Shown here in pieces: positions 34,568-47,288 of a stretch of DNA of 64,000 bases. The position numbers and the translations under genes are program-made. The stretch spans positions 138,633 to 202,632 of the forward strand of contig VTPC01090427.1 in the NCBI GenBank assembly GCA_011009095.1. Reading direction: 5' to 3'. Origin of the DNA: Ignelater luminosus (lineage: Eukaryota > Arthropoda > Insecta > Coleoptera > Elateridae). The notes beneath the pieces were generated by a model. The model was not told the origin of the DNA. It worked only from the letters and a program-made list of their open reading frames with translations, and searched no databases. The first letter of the stretch is position 1. Every line of letters begins with the position of its first letter.

Positions 34568-36010
34568 ATGCTTGGACAACGAGATAGAAATAGTGTGAGA
34601 CAACACTTTTTATCTGAAAAGGTGAGCAGAAAGACTTTAAATAACATTTTTAGAAGATATGATCAAGGTTTGCCAGTGCATGAAGCTGTTCGGAGAGGAC
34701 AAAGAAACAAATTAAATAATGCACAAAAAAAACTACTTGAAGCCGTCAAGAATACAATTGGAATAAGCACAAGGAAGTTCATCGATAAATTTAAACTTTC
34801 AAATGTAAGGGTATGGAAAAGTTTATAGAAAAGCTACTGTGTCCCAAATATATTGAAAAACAAAGAGCAGAAATCCTGAAAAAATGTCGTTTGCTTAGAA
34901 AATTTTATTTCAAGAAAGATGTTAAAATTATTCTTGATGATGAGAAATATTTTACATTTTCATGCAGCACCTTGGATCAAAACAAGGGATTTTATGCAGA
35001 ACATGTTAAAGAAGCAAATCCAAATCCAAATCCAAATTTGAAATGACGACAATATTATATTTTGGCCAGATTTTGTATAAAGTCATTATGCAAAAAAGAC
35101 TGCAATGGCTTGATGACAATAATATCAAATATGTCTCCAAGGAGGCAAATTCTCTTAACATACCTAAAGCTCCGCCTATCGAGAATTTCTGGTCATTGCT
35201 TGTTGCCGAGGTATACAGTGTGGGATTAAAGTATGAAATATAAAAAAAAGTAAACTCAACATGTTTTTTTAAAAACGCTGAGACAGGTCGATTTTAGTTT
35301 TTAAAAATACACATTAATGTGCGATTCACCTTCCAATTTTCATTTGTTTTTTAGTTATGACGTCATCACAAAAAAATTTAAATGGCAATATAGATTTTTA
35401 GTAGTGGAATCCGATAGTGATTATTCTTCCCTTTATGATCATGCAAATAAATCCTAAGGTTGCATAACAAAAATTCTGAGAAAAATCGAGCTGAACATTT
35501 AATGTTGATATTATCATATTTCGTAATTTAGTAGAATATTATTAGAATTCTACAATAAACTACAAGAGCGTTGAAGATTGACAGAATGCTTGTATGAAAC
35601 AGTTCGCTAGATTTAAAATTTTTGTTATGCAAACTTTAGGATTTATTTGCATGATCATAAAGGGAAGAAAAATCACTATCGGATTTCACTACTAAAAATC
35701 GATATTGTCATTTAAATTGTTTTGTGATGACTTCATAACTAAAAAACAAATGAACGTCAGAAGATGAATCGCACATATTAATGGGTATTTTTAAAAACTA
35801 AAATCGACCTGTCTCAGTGTTTTTAAAAAACATGCTGAGTTCGCTTTTTTTTATAATATTCCATACTTTAATCCCACACTGTATAAGAATGGCTGAAAAA
35901 CACAAACCGCTGAGCAACTTGTAAAAAGAATCATCTACTGTGTAAAGAAAATTGATAAACAGGTTGTCCAAATCATAATTGGAGGTATAAAAACAAAATT
36001 AAAAAAAATT
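34568..36010 (+). pseudogene. Tc1/mariner (IS630)-type transposase pseudogene, split by a MITE
   Basis: Pieces in three frames line up in order. First is a helix-turn-helix part (SRKTLNNIFRRYDQGLPV, about 34625). Next is ILDDEKYFTFS (about 34934), with the first catalytic Asp, then PIENFWSLLVAEV (about 35176-35212), the region of the third catalytic acidic residue. After the inserted element, VKRIIYCVKKIDKQVVQ (about 35917-35967) gives the usual C-terminal end. Frameshifts at about 34828 and 35045 and a stop soon after the MITE show it is inactive. The DDE superfamily assignment is from these motifs; the exact clade is unknown. Confidence 0.8.
35216..35881. mobile_element. Palindromic MITE nested in the transposase pseudogene
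   Basis: The ends are CAGTGTGGGATTAAAGTATG and the complement CATACTTTAATCCCACACTG, with TA at 35214-35215 and 35882-35883. The inner halves pair through most of 666 bp. Dropping it with one TA leaves the transposase reading in frame across the junction (VYKNG), which fixes the borders exactly. Confidence 0.88.
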
Positions 36011-36419
36011 CAAGATCACAGATTTTTTTTGTATTGTATATAGTATTCAGTAAAAAATCAAAAACTTAACTGTTTAAAACTAAATAAACGTTTTAAAATT
36101 GGTCCAGATGTTACTTAGCACATGTTATGTGCAATGCAAGCTCTTGGCTTCTGCCAGAAAGTTGAAAATAAGTGGAAGTATCTGTGGGTGAAGGGAGGTA
36201 AAATATTTTTACGTAATTCGACTGTTTTTAAAGTGACTAATCAAATAAAACTGGATAAAATCTGGTAAAGATTAATTTACTTCTCTATTTGTGTTATGAT
36301 GAACTAATTAAAATCAGTTTGAAAGTATGAAACGTTTATTAAAAAATAATTGTAACTTTTGTTGTCAGGAACCTACCTAATTTCTGTCTCAATAATAATT
36401 TTGATAGTAACCTAGTTAA

Positions 36420-37935
36420 TTGTAAATCAAAAACTATTTACTGTTTTATGGATCTCTTTAATTTTGTGTTTAATATTAATGGAAGTACCTTAAATTCAGT
36501 TTTGACCAATTTTCATGTAGCTCATGATACAGTTCCTTTAATTACAGAGGACTCTCATCACCCAACTTTAGATATTACAATTCAGATTCCTAGGAATCCT
36601 TATGTGGTTACAGTTTTTTTAAATTGTAGAATGTTTAATAAAACAAACATTGAAAATGTAAAAAAATGTATTGCCGACTGCGACTGGAATTCGTTCTATA
36701 CTGCAAAAATAATAGAGTATTTGATCTTTGTGTACCACTTAGTACTTTGAAACGCGAAACTAAATTTCCCATTTGGTTTAGTGATGAGCTAAAACTTTTA
36801 TGTCGTAAACAAAATTGGTTGGCGAAAGAGAAAACAATTGTTCTATTTTGAAATCAGATTTAATGAGATTCCGTTTTAAAAGTTAAAAAGGTGAAGTTTA
36901 TGCTAATTATATTAAATCTGTAGAGGAGTTCATATGTAGTGATATATCCAATTTTTATAAGTATTACAAACAGCAAAGGTTGTAGTACAAATTGTTAGAC
37001 GAAATGAATTATGAAAATCTCAAAGTTAAAGGGTCTGAGATATCCAAGTGCTTTTGCAAAATTCTGTAAAGTCTTGTTACGATTTGAATAAGTTAGATGA
37101 TGGTGAACGTGGGATTTGTTCAAAGGCCTTTGGACTTAACCTAGTTGATAAAAATGATATTTCTATTGCATTAATAATGAAATTCTTTAATCGGTCAGTT
37201 TTATGAAAGACCTTGGTGTAGTTTTTAATAATAGGTTTACGTTTACAAACCATATAGATTTAATAATCAGTCATTCTTTTAAAATAATTGGATTTATTAA
37301 AAGAGGTACCTACAAAACATTTTAATAGTACCAAAGGAATTATTATGTTGTATTGTGCGTTTGTAAGATCTGAGTTAGAATATTGCTCCAGTATTTGGGC
37401 TTCTCAAACCAGTAAAAATATTAAAATGATAGAAAAACTTCAAAATAGCTTCCTAAGGTATGTATATTATAAGAAGTTTAATCAGATTTGCCCTAGGGAT
37501 TTACCTTCAGCTTAGCAAATATTTGTGTAGAAGGGATATTTCATCAGTTATGTTTTTATAATAAAGTTGCCCATAGACTAATAGATTCTTTGGAACTACT
37601 ATCGTATATTAATTTTAATGTTCCAAGGACATTTAATGTAAGACATTGTGAGATTGTTTTAATTCTCTAGGACAAATCTAGTACTTATAAGGACTCACCG
37701 CTGTTGTATACTATAATAGTAAATAAATGTTAAATTCAGTAATAGATATATTTCGTAATAGACAGATGAATTGTAAAAATAATCTTTTTAAATTGTTAAA
37801 ATAATTTCTTTTCTCGAAGTTATATCTGAACAATGTAAATACACTTTCAGTAACATAGATTTAGGCTTGTCCTATGGTCTGTTTTTTTGTAATTTTTTAT
37901 GTTTATATGTACTAGTTAAATAAATAAAAAATAAA
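36420..37935 (+). pseudogene. Decayed non-LTR retrotransposon (LINE) 1
   Basis: From the left there is an endonuclease end (EDSHHPTLDI, about 36549-36578, the conserved D-x-HHP-x-L pattern), then a linker with DWNSF (about 36686) and PIWFSDELKLLCRKQ. After a gap lacking most of the reverse transcriptase, the C-terminal part KDLGVVFNNRFTF (about 37207) and RSELEYCSSIWASQTSKN follow. An A/T-rich AAATAAATAAAAAATAAATA tail ends it near 37935. The order and motifs are those of Jockey/CR1-like LINEs. Confidence 0.75.
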
Positions 37936-38439
37936 TACAGCGAACTGACCTACATTTGACGAGTGCACTCCCAATTTCTAGCGATGCTCACCTCCTTCAA
38001 GGCCTGCAGTAGAGTCAGCGTTGGATCAGCTATTGTTTATTACATGTAGCAACATGATGTCGTTATTGTAAAAGAATTTGTGATTTAAATTTTCCATTTT
38101 TATTCTGCACACACACTGACACATCTTTATATAAAACTTTGAAGTTAGCTAAACAATAAACACAAAACATGGACACTTTGATATGGACTTTGTTTATAAA
38201 AAGAAAATAGAAGCAGTACAGATAAACCATCATAAAGACAGAAAAAGTTGCATCTTGCTCATAGGTTTAGACAGCCCTATAAAATCTGTGACAAAAATAT
38301 TTAAAAATTGCTGTCGTTACATTCCATTCATGTAGTTGTAGTAGATAAGAAAATAGCAATGTAAATTTATGTAGGTGACAACAATCAAAATTAAGATATA
38401 ATGAAGTCTTTTCACTGTATGTTTTGGAAAAGGTTATAT

Positions 38440-40985
38440 ACCAAAGTAATTATCCTAAATGGTTTACAAAAGAAGTTAAGAAACGAATGAGATGGAAAAG
38501 AAAATTGCACAAGCTTTTAGAAACAATCACAAAATGAGTCTGCTGAACTGTCAAGGAGGTTGCATTCACTAATATAGCAAGTGCACATATTAATTATTTA
38601 AAGGAATATTGAGAAGACATCATTTTTGGACCTAGAAGACTTCATAATTATATTAGAGAACAAAAGGGGATTCTAAAAGTTCCTACAATGGAAACAAATT
38701 TCAGTCAGATCTAAACATTCCGGAAACTTCCTGACTTTTTAAATCTCTCTATAGACAGCAAACACCATTATTCAAAAATCACAATTCATGAAGTTAGTCA
38801 GATCACAGAAGAGGACACCAGTAAAGCACTACGTGCAGTAAAAGCGAAGTCAACTGTTGGATCAGGTGGGATTCCCTCATAATTATGTTATTATAATGGA
38901 TGTGCAGGAGTATATTAGCTATATTTAACAAGGACTATAAATAGTAGGCATTTGAGATAAGAGAATATTATACTATCAGATACACTTGCATCTAGAGAAT
39001 AGATTATAAGCACAGTATAGGTTCATAAGAAGGGGGAAGCACCATTACTAATCTGTTATGACATGACATGACACAGTATATACATATCAAACACGATAAA
39101 CAAATTTATAGTGTTTATGTAGGCATTAAGAAAGTGTTCAATTCGATGACTATACTTTTGCTTTTGCAGAAACTTAGATAATTTAGATTTGGAACCAAAT
39201 CAACTGTATTAATACAATCATATTTACTAGAATAAATAAATACCATGCGTGTTAATGGGACATCGTCTAGCAGCTTAATACCTACATCTGGAGTTCCATA
39301 TGGCTTCTGTTTGGGGCCATTCCTATTTAATTTATAAATAACTTTAAAATATATAAAATGGTCAACATAACACAGAGGAGTATCAAGAGTTCCAAAGGGA
39401 CATAGACAGCATCGTTCACTGATAATGAGTTAAAACTTAATGTCAATAAATGATATGTCTTATGAATTATGAAGTACACTAAATATATGTGATTACCATG
39501 GCGACTGAGAAGTTTGATGGAAGAAGAGAAAAACTGCAAAACTCTAGTTTTGAGAAAATAAAGTTGAAACATTGAATGCACTGAAAATTAAAAAAGAATC
39601 ATTTATAACGGAAAAGATATATAACCCTGCTGTCTAACATGCACAGATTACTTATTAAAAAAGACTTTTTGTGTCTTTTTATGCCTTTCTTCCATCAATG
39701 TAGTTAAAACTTTTGTTTAAAGAAAAGAAATCCAAAAATTTGATTGATAGTACTGATGTAACAAAAACATTTATTTGATATATAATTGGGTCTTTCTGAA
39801 TTGTGTAAAACAAAGATAAAAGCATTATTCTATGGAAAAAGTAGAAAGAAACCACAGATAAAATATGTTCGAAAAATGTTCTTGAAATCAAAGCCATCTT
39901 TGGAACAAAATCAGTTTCTTATACAAACCAAGCATAAATAACGATCATGTAACGTTTGTTACCATAGCATAAACTAGTAGACTTATTAAATAAAATCATC
40001 TTTTTTAGAAAAACTTTAGAAAGACCTAACTACAGGGAACATTTTTAGAAAATATTCCCATTCAAATCAGAAACAGTGCGTGAGTAAATATCTTCATTGG
40101 AACATAACGATATTATTTTGTTTTTTAATAATATTTCAACTAATCTTCTCTAACTGTAAAAATGAAACAAAAATAATATTAACGATAGTTTCTAGATATA
40201 TACAATAAGGTGTTTCGATGCTAAATAACTATTTGATGGAAAAACTTCTTAATTACAAAGTAGGCATGTTAGAAGAGAAGACTCAGGTTAGAGATCTTGG
40301 AGTGTTATTCACCAATAATCTCACAAGAGAAGGCCTACGAGAATCTATATTTTATTGTAAGAAACGCTGATAGCTTTACAAATAAAAATTTACTCTACAA
40401 TCTTTTCTTTATGTATATATAAGATCAGGGCTTGAATATGCAGTAGTGGTCTAGTACACAAAAATTAATGAAACAGAACATGTGCAAATTGGAAATGCAG
40501 TGGAGAATAAATTCTAAATATCCAGCTAGAATTTCCTACATAGAGCAACTTGAAAACATTTTTTACTGGTTATAACAATTCACCAGTTATTATACAAATA
40601 CAATAATATTGATTTCAATTAGTTGGATGGAACTAGATAATTAAAACTGCCTCTTATGCAATCAGCAGTGAACCTGTTCTCCACTCTATGTTGCATAATG
40701 ATTTTACAAACAGATGTAGATGTATTTAATTCTAAACTAAACAAATAGATTATGCAATAAGTCAAAATACTTTTAAATAACAAAAACAGTTACATTTTAA
40801 GTAATTCTGAATGTTATTAATTGATAGTTTGTTGTAGTACTACACAAAATACATGTAATAGACCCATAGGGTGGTTTTTGTTTGGTTACTGGACCTATTG
40901 ATTGATTTACTGTTTATTCATTGAAACATACATAATAGTTATTTGCAATCTCTCTTTTAACACTCTGTCACAAATAAAAAAATAA
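38440..40985 (+). pseudogene. Decayed non-LTR retrotransposon (LINE) 2
   Basis: KWFTKEVKKRMRWKRKLHKL (about 38458) opens the linker. EVSQITEEDTSKALRAVKAK then a G-rich piece (about 38790-38880) is the start of the reverse transcriptase. TSGVPYGFCLGPFLFNL (about 39285-39336) is the conserved GVPQGS.LGPLLF motif in altered form. QVRDLGVLFTNNLT (about 40286) and RSGLEYAVVV (about 40425) give the C-terminus. The tail is AAATAAAAAAATAAATAAAT near 40970. Many stops show it is dead. It is a different copy from LINE 1, by sequence. Confidence 0.72.
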
Positions 40986-40995
40986 ATAAATATAT

Positions 40996-41063
40996 TTAAA
41001 AAGTTAATCACCACTTTGATTTTAAATCTATAAATACATATAAAGTGGTGATTAACTTTTTAA
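40996..41063. repeat. Perfect 22-bp hairpin with 24-nt loop
   Basis: TTAAAAAGTTAATCACCACTTT at 40996-41017 is exactly complementary to 41042-41063. Size is in the range of a small hairpin precursor or the remnant of a MITE. The sequence lies directly after the LINE 2 tail. Confidence 0.75.
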
Positions 41064-41489
41064 AGTTTATTATTCCTAAATTCTTATTATTTTTGATAAT
41101 ATTGAAACAAAGACTTTATTTTCTTTTTATTGTAGATTGCATTGGATTGATTGTAGGAATATTTAATGATAAAAGCTACCTACATTAGTAAAAAAATTAT
41201 AATTTCAAGAAAATTTAAAACATTTAAGTATGACATGATAATTATCTTCCACAACTAGTTATCATGATTTTATTATTTGACAAGATCGAAATGGTAATTT
41301 AATTTTTATTATTACAGTTGTTATTATGCTCCATTTTTAAAAATAAAACTTGTAAAAGGTAAAAAAATGTTTTTGATTTAAAAAACAGTTAACTATTCAG
41401 ACCTTCTAGAGTTTTTGGAAGATGATAGTACAAAAACGGAATTAATTTTTCATTAAATTGAATTGCAATAAAATTAAATTAAACCAGCA
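41064..41489. other. AT-rich DNA, no feature seen
   Basis: Nothing supported on either strand. Confidence 0.5.
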
Positions 41490-41655
41490 ATAGCAGCGCC
41501 ATCTGGTTCCGGACTCGAGGCAGCAACGACGAAACGTAGCCATACTTGTAGCGTGTTCAAGCACATATCGTGCGCGCTGCGACTGTCCAGTACAGATCAG
41601 TTTTTCCTCGTTTTCACGTGGTTTACACGTGGTGCGTGCTGAAATTAGATCCATA
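41490..41655. promoter_or_regulatory. GC-rich island with two CACGTG boxes
   Basis: The patch stands out as CpG-rich in very AT-rich DNA. It contains TTTTCACGTGGTTTACACGTG (two E-boxes CACGTG about 12 bp apart, 41616-41634) and GCGCCATCTGG. It could be a promoter or enhancer, or a fragment of a mobile element. The 70-codon minus-strand frame over it has no protein-like pattern. Confidence 0.35.
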
Positions 41656-44080
41656 TTTTTTTAACTGATAATAATAACAATAAATAATAATAAATAAAAA
41701 TAACAAATAATTTAAATCTGACCTAACATTTATTTTATAATAATTCAGTAGTTATAGCAGTTAAATTTCGTTTTCGTTATTTATACCTAATTATAAAAAT
41801 AAGTTATTAAATTTACTTACAGATGATCATGTACTCATTGTTAGTAAGTATAATACACACATTTTGAATACACCTATGTATCCTTACTTTTATTTATTAT
41901 CAGATTGATTTAGAATTTTTATCAGCTATACAACCCTTTAAATGGGATTTCCATGCTTTCCAATGTCACTGTTAACCACTAGCATTTTGCATTTAAATAA
42001 GGATAGAAAGTTGTAAGTAACGTTTTTTAGGATTACAAATGGTCTCAATTCTTTACTCTATTTTCAATATTTTTAATGAATTAATTTAATTAACAAAATA
42101 GTTTTCATTATAAGAAAATCTCATTTACAGGGTGATATATTTAACAAAAATCTAAAGTAAATTGGATACAAGAAGATTTAGAAGAAAGGATATTTGTTCT
42201 TTAAAGGATAGCATAAATTCCATCTACTTATTTTTGTACCTGCATAAAAGTAGCCTTTTTGTGTCCGTTTTACTGTAGGAAATTTCCAGGTAGAAGATAT
42301 TAACCTTTCACTGGAGTTTAGTTATGCTTTTGAAGAATTTTGTAGTTAGAAAGCACATTTTGTTTTGTAACTTTAAAAAAATTCTGTTTAGCTTGTCAAA
42401 TAAGTACAGATAAAAATCTTTCAGCAAATGTATAACTAGAAAACATTAATCTCCATTTGTTTCAAATATCCTAGTTGCCTAATTTTAGAGAAAAATATCT
42501 AATAATGCAGCTGAAGAGAAAACAAATGGAATCAGATTAATATTAGAATGAAAAACAAAGTAATCTAACAGGTCAGTACAGAATTATTCAAATAATTACG
42601 ATAGATATAAAGCATCATGGTAGATTGGTAATATTTTCTTTTAAGATAAATTATTATTATTACTGTCAATATTATTTCCTTTTCGTGTGCTCAAAACAGG
42701 ATGATATTAAAATATTTTTTCATGTTTACAAGAACTAGTAAATGCCAGTGGTGACTTGTGGAAAATTTAAGTGGTAGTTCTGTATTAAAAATTCTAATAA
42801 GTATTACATTTAAGGAATCTGAAATTCACTTTTAACTTTTTTCTTACAGCATTTTGTTTCAGTGGGAATGAAAATTTCTTCAAACTCGATTCAAGATTTT
42901 ATTACAAAAAAATCTAACAAAATTTTTAAGTTGAAACGATAGAGAATTGATGATGAAATGATAAAAGCTCACTAAGCAGGGTAATAAGTAATTTAAATCA
43001 CTCTTCTGGTGATGATTGCAATTTTTTTTTGAATTCTACATAATTTAATTTTAGAAGCACTCAAAGGGTATAAGTAAAACTATATTAATGTTATTTTTTA
43101 AAAAAATGATAACAGCTTAAAAATTTGCATTTGTAATACTTCTTTTTTGAAGCTGAATAACTTGAAAAGCAGTAGTTACAAAAAAATTTGTTTGAAGTTT
43201 AGAAAAACAAATTTTATTTATGCATATGCATTAGAATATAGAAATTTGGTAGCTGATAATAAGTAAATCTTCTCTAAATTGCAAGTTCATACAAAATCAG
43301 TATTACTTTCTGCTATTATTATTATTACCGTTTTTGCGGATTCCTATTAAAACTTCTAGTTATTATTTTGCCTCATACATATTTAGCACTTATTAATTCT
43401 TAAAAGTATGAGTGAAAATCGAAATTGTACTTTTCTGTTTTTCTATTTTTTTGCTGGAAAAATACATCATTTCATGCATTTTAAATAAAATGCAGAGGAT
43501 ATGACGTCATGTAGGAGACGGAAATTACAATTAATTAAGCACGTCGGGTTTTTAACACAAGATGGCGCTAATATCAATAAGTTCGAATAAATTCTAGTTC
43601 ACGCATGGGACATTGGATATGTAAACTTAGAAAATTTTTTTAAACAATTTGATGCCGAGAGGCTAATCTTACAAACTTTCAAACAATTTTTTTGAAAACG
43701 AAAAAATGTTGAATTTGAACGTCGTATCGGCTGCGCGTGCTTTCAGTATTATTTCCAAAAATAAGCATGAACATATTACTTAATTTTGGACTTGTGATCT
43801 TTAAGCTGTCGTACTTTTTCATATAACTGTACTTATTATTTTATTTAAAAATAATATTTCTAAAATACTCGAATATGTAAGGGCATCACGTGTTCTTGTC
43901 ATTTTTTATCACCCGAAAAATTGACGAATGTGTTTATTAACCAGTTAGTATTAAATTGCTGTTTTAGACTGTAATAGTTATTATTTCCTAAATTCTAACT
44001 TGTTACAGTGTGGAAATCTTGTATAACTGTTTTCAAAGTATGTATGTTCTATGCATTGTGTTCTCGCATATAATACTTAA
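41656..44080. other. Intergenic DNA, no gene seen
   Basis: A GC-richer patch (43490-43760) includes GATGGCGC and GACGTCA. No open frame or splice pairs were convincing. The remainder is AT-rich and featureless to me. Confidence 0.45.
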
Positions 44081-44759
44081 AAATTGAAAAATGTTTGTAA
44101 TTTGGGATTATTACTCGCCTACGCTCCTATCACTGAAACCATTACCACTATCAATGTTGACGGTCCTATTATCAAAGATTTCTTTATGAAACAAAAATTT
44201 TCAGATTTTATGGAATTGTTTAAATCAGAATTTGTTAAATAGATGTTTTGTTTAAATTAGGAATGTTTAGGCACAGAAATCAAAAATTAAAATCTTAAAA
44301 AGTACCTGCTCATCAGATCTAAGAAAAAAAATTTAAAAATTTACTATATTTAGAAAAATTAAGAATTACTAAATGTATAAGAATCGAGATATCCAGAATA
44401 GTTATGAAAAGAAAGAATATTAAAAATCAAAAGCTGTCGAAGCTGAAACTTACCATTTCATACATCTGAAAAAAAATTCCCGAGTGATTTACACTTCTAT
44501 TCCAAGCCAAATCTTAAAAGTAAAAGAAAGAATTTTCTCTACTTTTACCATTTTTAAAGCGAAGCGAGTTTAGCCGAAGATCTACGAAGCATTGCCCGAA
44601 TATATAATTATTGCCACGCAAGAAAGTCTCTTGCATTATGTGTTGGTACTAAAAGATACGGAAGTGGAGTTTTCAAACTTTCAACCAATAGAATTTAAGA
44701 TTCTACCGCGACAATACTTTCAAATCAAAGCACGTGTTATCAGTTTTAAGAAGTTTTAG
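44081..44759 (+). pseudogene. Coding-like patch, identity unknown
   Basis: On the + strand, 44081-44239 is open for 53 codons and includes GLLLAYAPITETITTINVDG and KDFFMKQKFSDFMELFKSEF. A second open stretch, 44424-44570, then continues past an in-frame TAG to 44756 and includes YTSIPSQILKVKERIFSTFT and ALPEYIIIATQESLLHYVLV. A third frame is open over 44560-44698. Composition is more protein-like than elsewhere in this region. I do not recognise a family. It may be a decayed gene, a captured viral or transposon gene, or chance. Confidence 0.3.
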
Positions 44760-44850
44760 TTTTATTTTTGCATTAAGCGTCGTTGCAGTAAGTTGGTCTT
44801 GTCGCCTGGAAGAAGATACCAGTGGTCTTTGTTTCTTCTAGTTTTAAAAG
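44760..44850 (+). promoter_or_regulatory. Possible non-coding first exon ending at a GTGAGT donor
   Basis: GC-richer sequence ends TTTTAAAA|GTGAGT at about 44848. It could pair with the acceptor TTTTTTCACAG| at 47181, just ahead of the THAP start codon. This is inference from splice signals only. Confidence 0.22.
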
Positions 44851-47181
44851 TGAGTACTTTTCCATTATTTTATTATATTTATTGATTTATAAGTTTTGTA
44901 GATAAATTTAAATTTCTGACTTTATATGCGATTTCGTCATTGTGCGTCGTCGATGCAATCAAGGTAATTCCTAGAAAAGTTTTTATTACATTTTTAATGA
45001 ATGCATGTAGTAATTTTATTAATTTTATGTATGACCAAATTGTTATTGACAGATGCAAATTATTGAATTTAGAAAGCGAAACACCTGATGGTAGTTTTAT
45101 ATGCACAGTTTTTCTCTTTAAACACCCATCCTTTATTAATTATAGCAGTGAATTAATAAAAAAATAAAAAATTAATAAAGGATGAAAAATATGGTTTGTA
45201 TTTGGTAAGACAGATTATTGTACCTCAAAATTTCGTATATGACGTCACGCGCACGTGTTATATTATGTAGTATGACCAACACTTCTTTGTTCTACACCAT
45301 AATATTATTTAAATTAAATTTAGGTTATACTCTCATCATAAATGTAGTTTTCACAATAATTTTGGTGAATCTTGTACAATTTTAAGTTTGTATTGCACTA
45401 CTGTAATCAATAATGTTACACTCATAGCCATCGGAGACTTGATATTGGTGTTTGTTAGGATGGTATAATTAACAATTTTTCTTCAACACGAACTTATTTA
45501 AAAGTTAAAATTCTCTGTGAACTAGGCTTCTTATTATATAGAGATATCTTGATTTCTATTAGTGAACGTAAATAATTAACTACCTTTTTATCTGAAACAA
45601 TGTTGGCCATCATCATCCTGACAAACACTACTTTATCATGCATATAGTGTGTCATTTAACTTGAACCTTAGTAAACTTGGGTTTGGTTTGTTTGATACTA
45701 GTGGTGTGCAAGACGATACGATATATCAATACTATATCGATACATTCTGAAACATAAAACACTTTTTAATGTTGTATAACAGCATTTCTAACTGAATAAA
45801 GTTAATATTATTGTTATTTTTACTTAATTGCTGTTGTCGTTGGTCAAGTCATCCGAAGCTTCACTACCCTTAAAGAAACAAAAATTTTAAAAGACGCTTT
45901 ATTGGCCATTTAGAACAATATAAAATACTTAAATTTTAATTTCGTCAAAGCAACTTCCCTGTAATAACTATACTAAATAAATAGACATATTTAATCAATC
46001 TTGTCTTTGTGATGATGTATCGTCTGAGAAATTTTTATTTATTTACAGTAAGTTATACAACAGTTCGGCTTTTACCTGACTATAATTGCTGCATTTCCAA
46101 TACATTTAATATGTATTTACTTTTAATACTTTTTTTTTCATAAATTTGAAATGCTCTAAGCTTTCTTAAAATTATTTTAATCTTGTGTGTGTTTAAAACG
46201 AAACTCATTGTAGGATTATTGCAACTTAATTTACCTACTAGTTTATTATAGTTTAGAAAGTTTCATCGTTTTTTCTTGTTTCTTATTTTATAAATTAAAA
46301 ATGATTATAATAATTACTTAAGCTTTCGATTGATATATAGTAAATCTAATCTGTTTGCAATATTTTAAAAGATACCTCGTTGCAAAGTTAGTTTTGCACG
46401 CCATAAGATTACTACATAGCCATACGATACCCTTAAAGAAAAAATTAAAAAACGATAAAGTTCGCAAGTGATCGCACCTAATTTTTTTTTGGTTTTCTTC
46501 ACAAACATTCTAAAAAAAATATTCATGTTGAAATCAAGTTCGGTAACTGTTAGTAGCTCAAAAGAAACATAGTAATATGGAAATTTACTTTGCTTCCTAT
46601 ACACCTTACTTATAAATCCTATTTTTCATAAAACTTTGTAATATGTTGTTATGACACAATAAACTACTTACTTTGAATTGTAGTATCCATGTTTTTTGAT
46701 GTTCCTTATACAGTCACAAAGATATCATCTTAAAATATGTCTATTTGGATGCAACTCCGACAAGCACTAACTGCGGTGCAAATGTGTCCACTTTACTTAG
46801 ACACAATAAAATAATTACAAGAACAACCGTAACAGTATATTCACCCCCAGATAGACCAGACCTTTTTCTATAAGTGCCAAAGTATTTTAATTAATTTTTA
46901 GCAACTTTGAAATTTGGAATTTTGGCCAGGTTGGGTACAAATTGCTGTATTGAAGTTTGTATCAAAAAATCGAAAATGTTAAACTCTTGATGCTTTTGAC
47001 TTATATAATCATGAGAAATCTTTTTTCCAGTATTGAATTTGTATCAATATTGTATCGCCTTGCATATCGTTTTGCACTTCACTGGTTGATACTAAATAAA
47101 ATTAAGTTTTCAGATACATATTGGACGGGGTCATTTCATATAAATATTGCACGGGTCCTTAAAAGTTCCATTTTTTCACAG
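44850..47181. other. AT-rich DNA with one DRE-like motif
   Basis: TATCGATA, the DREF binding core, lies at 45735-45742 within a near-palindrome of GATA words. A short inverted repeat around the TCCTTTATTAATT word sits at about 45125-45185. The open frames (75-79 codons) are not protein-like. Confidence 0.4.
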
Positions 47182-47288
47182 TCTATTTAATTATATTTGA
47201 TTCTAGTCATATTAATCGCTTATTTAAAATAATAATAATAATAGCCTTTAAGAGTAAGCACATTGTGTTAATAGATATTATAAACAAA

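Noticed and set aside
41442-41654. 70-codon open frame on the - strand over the GC-rich island
   Set aside because: Cys/Arg-rich composition without pattern; better explained by base composition.
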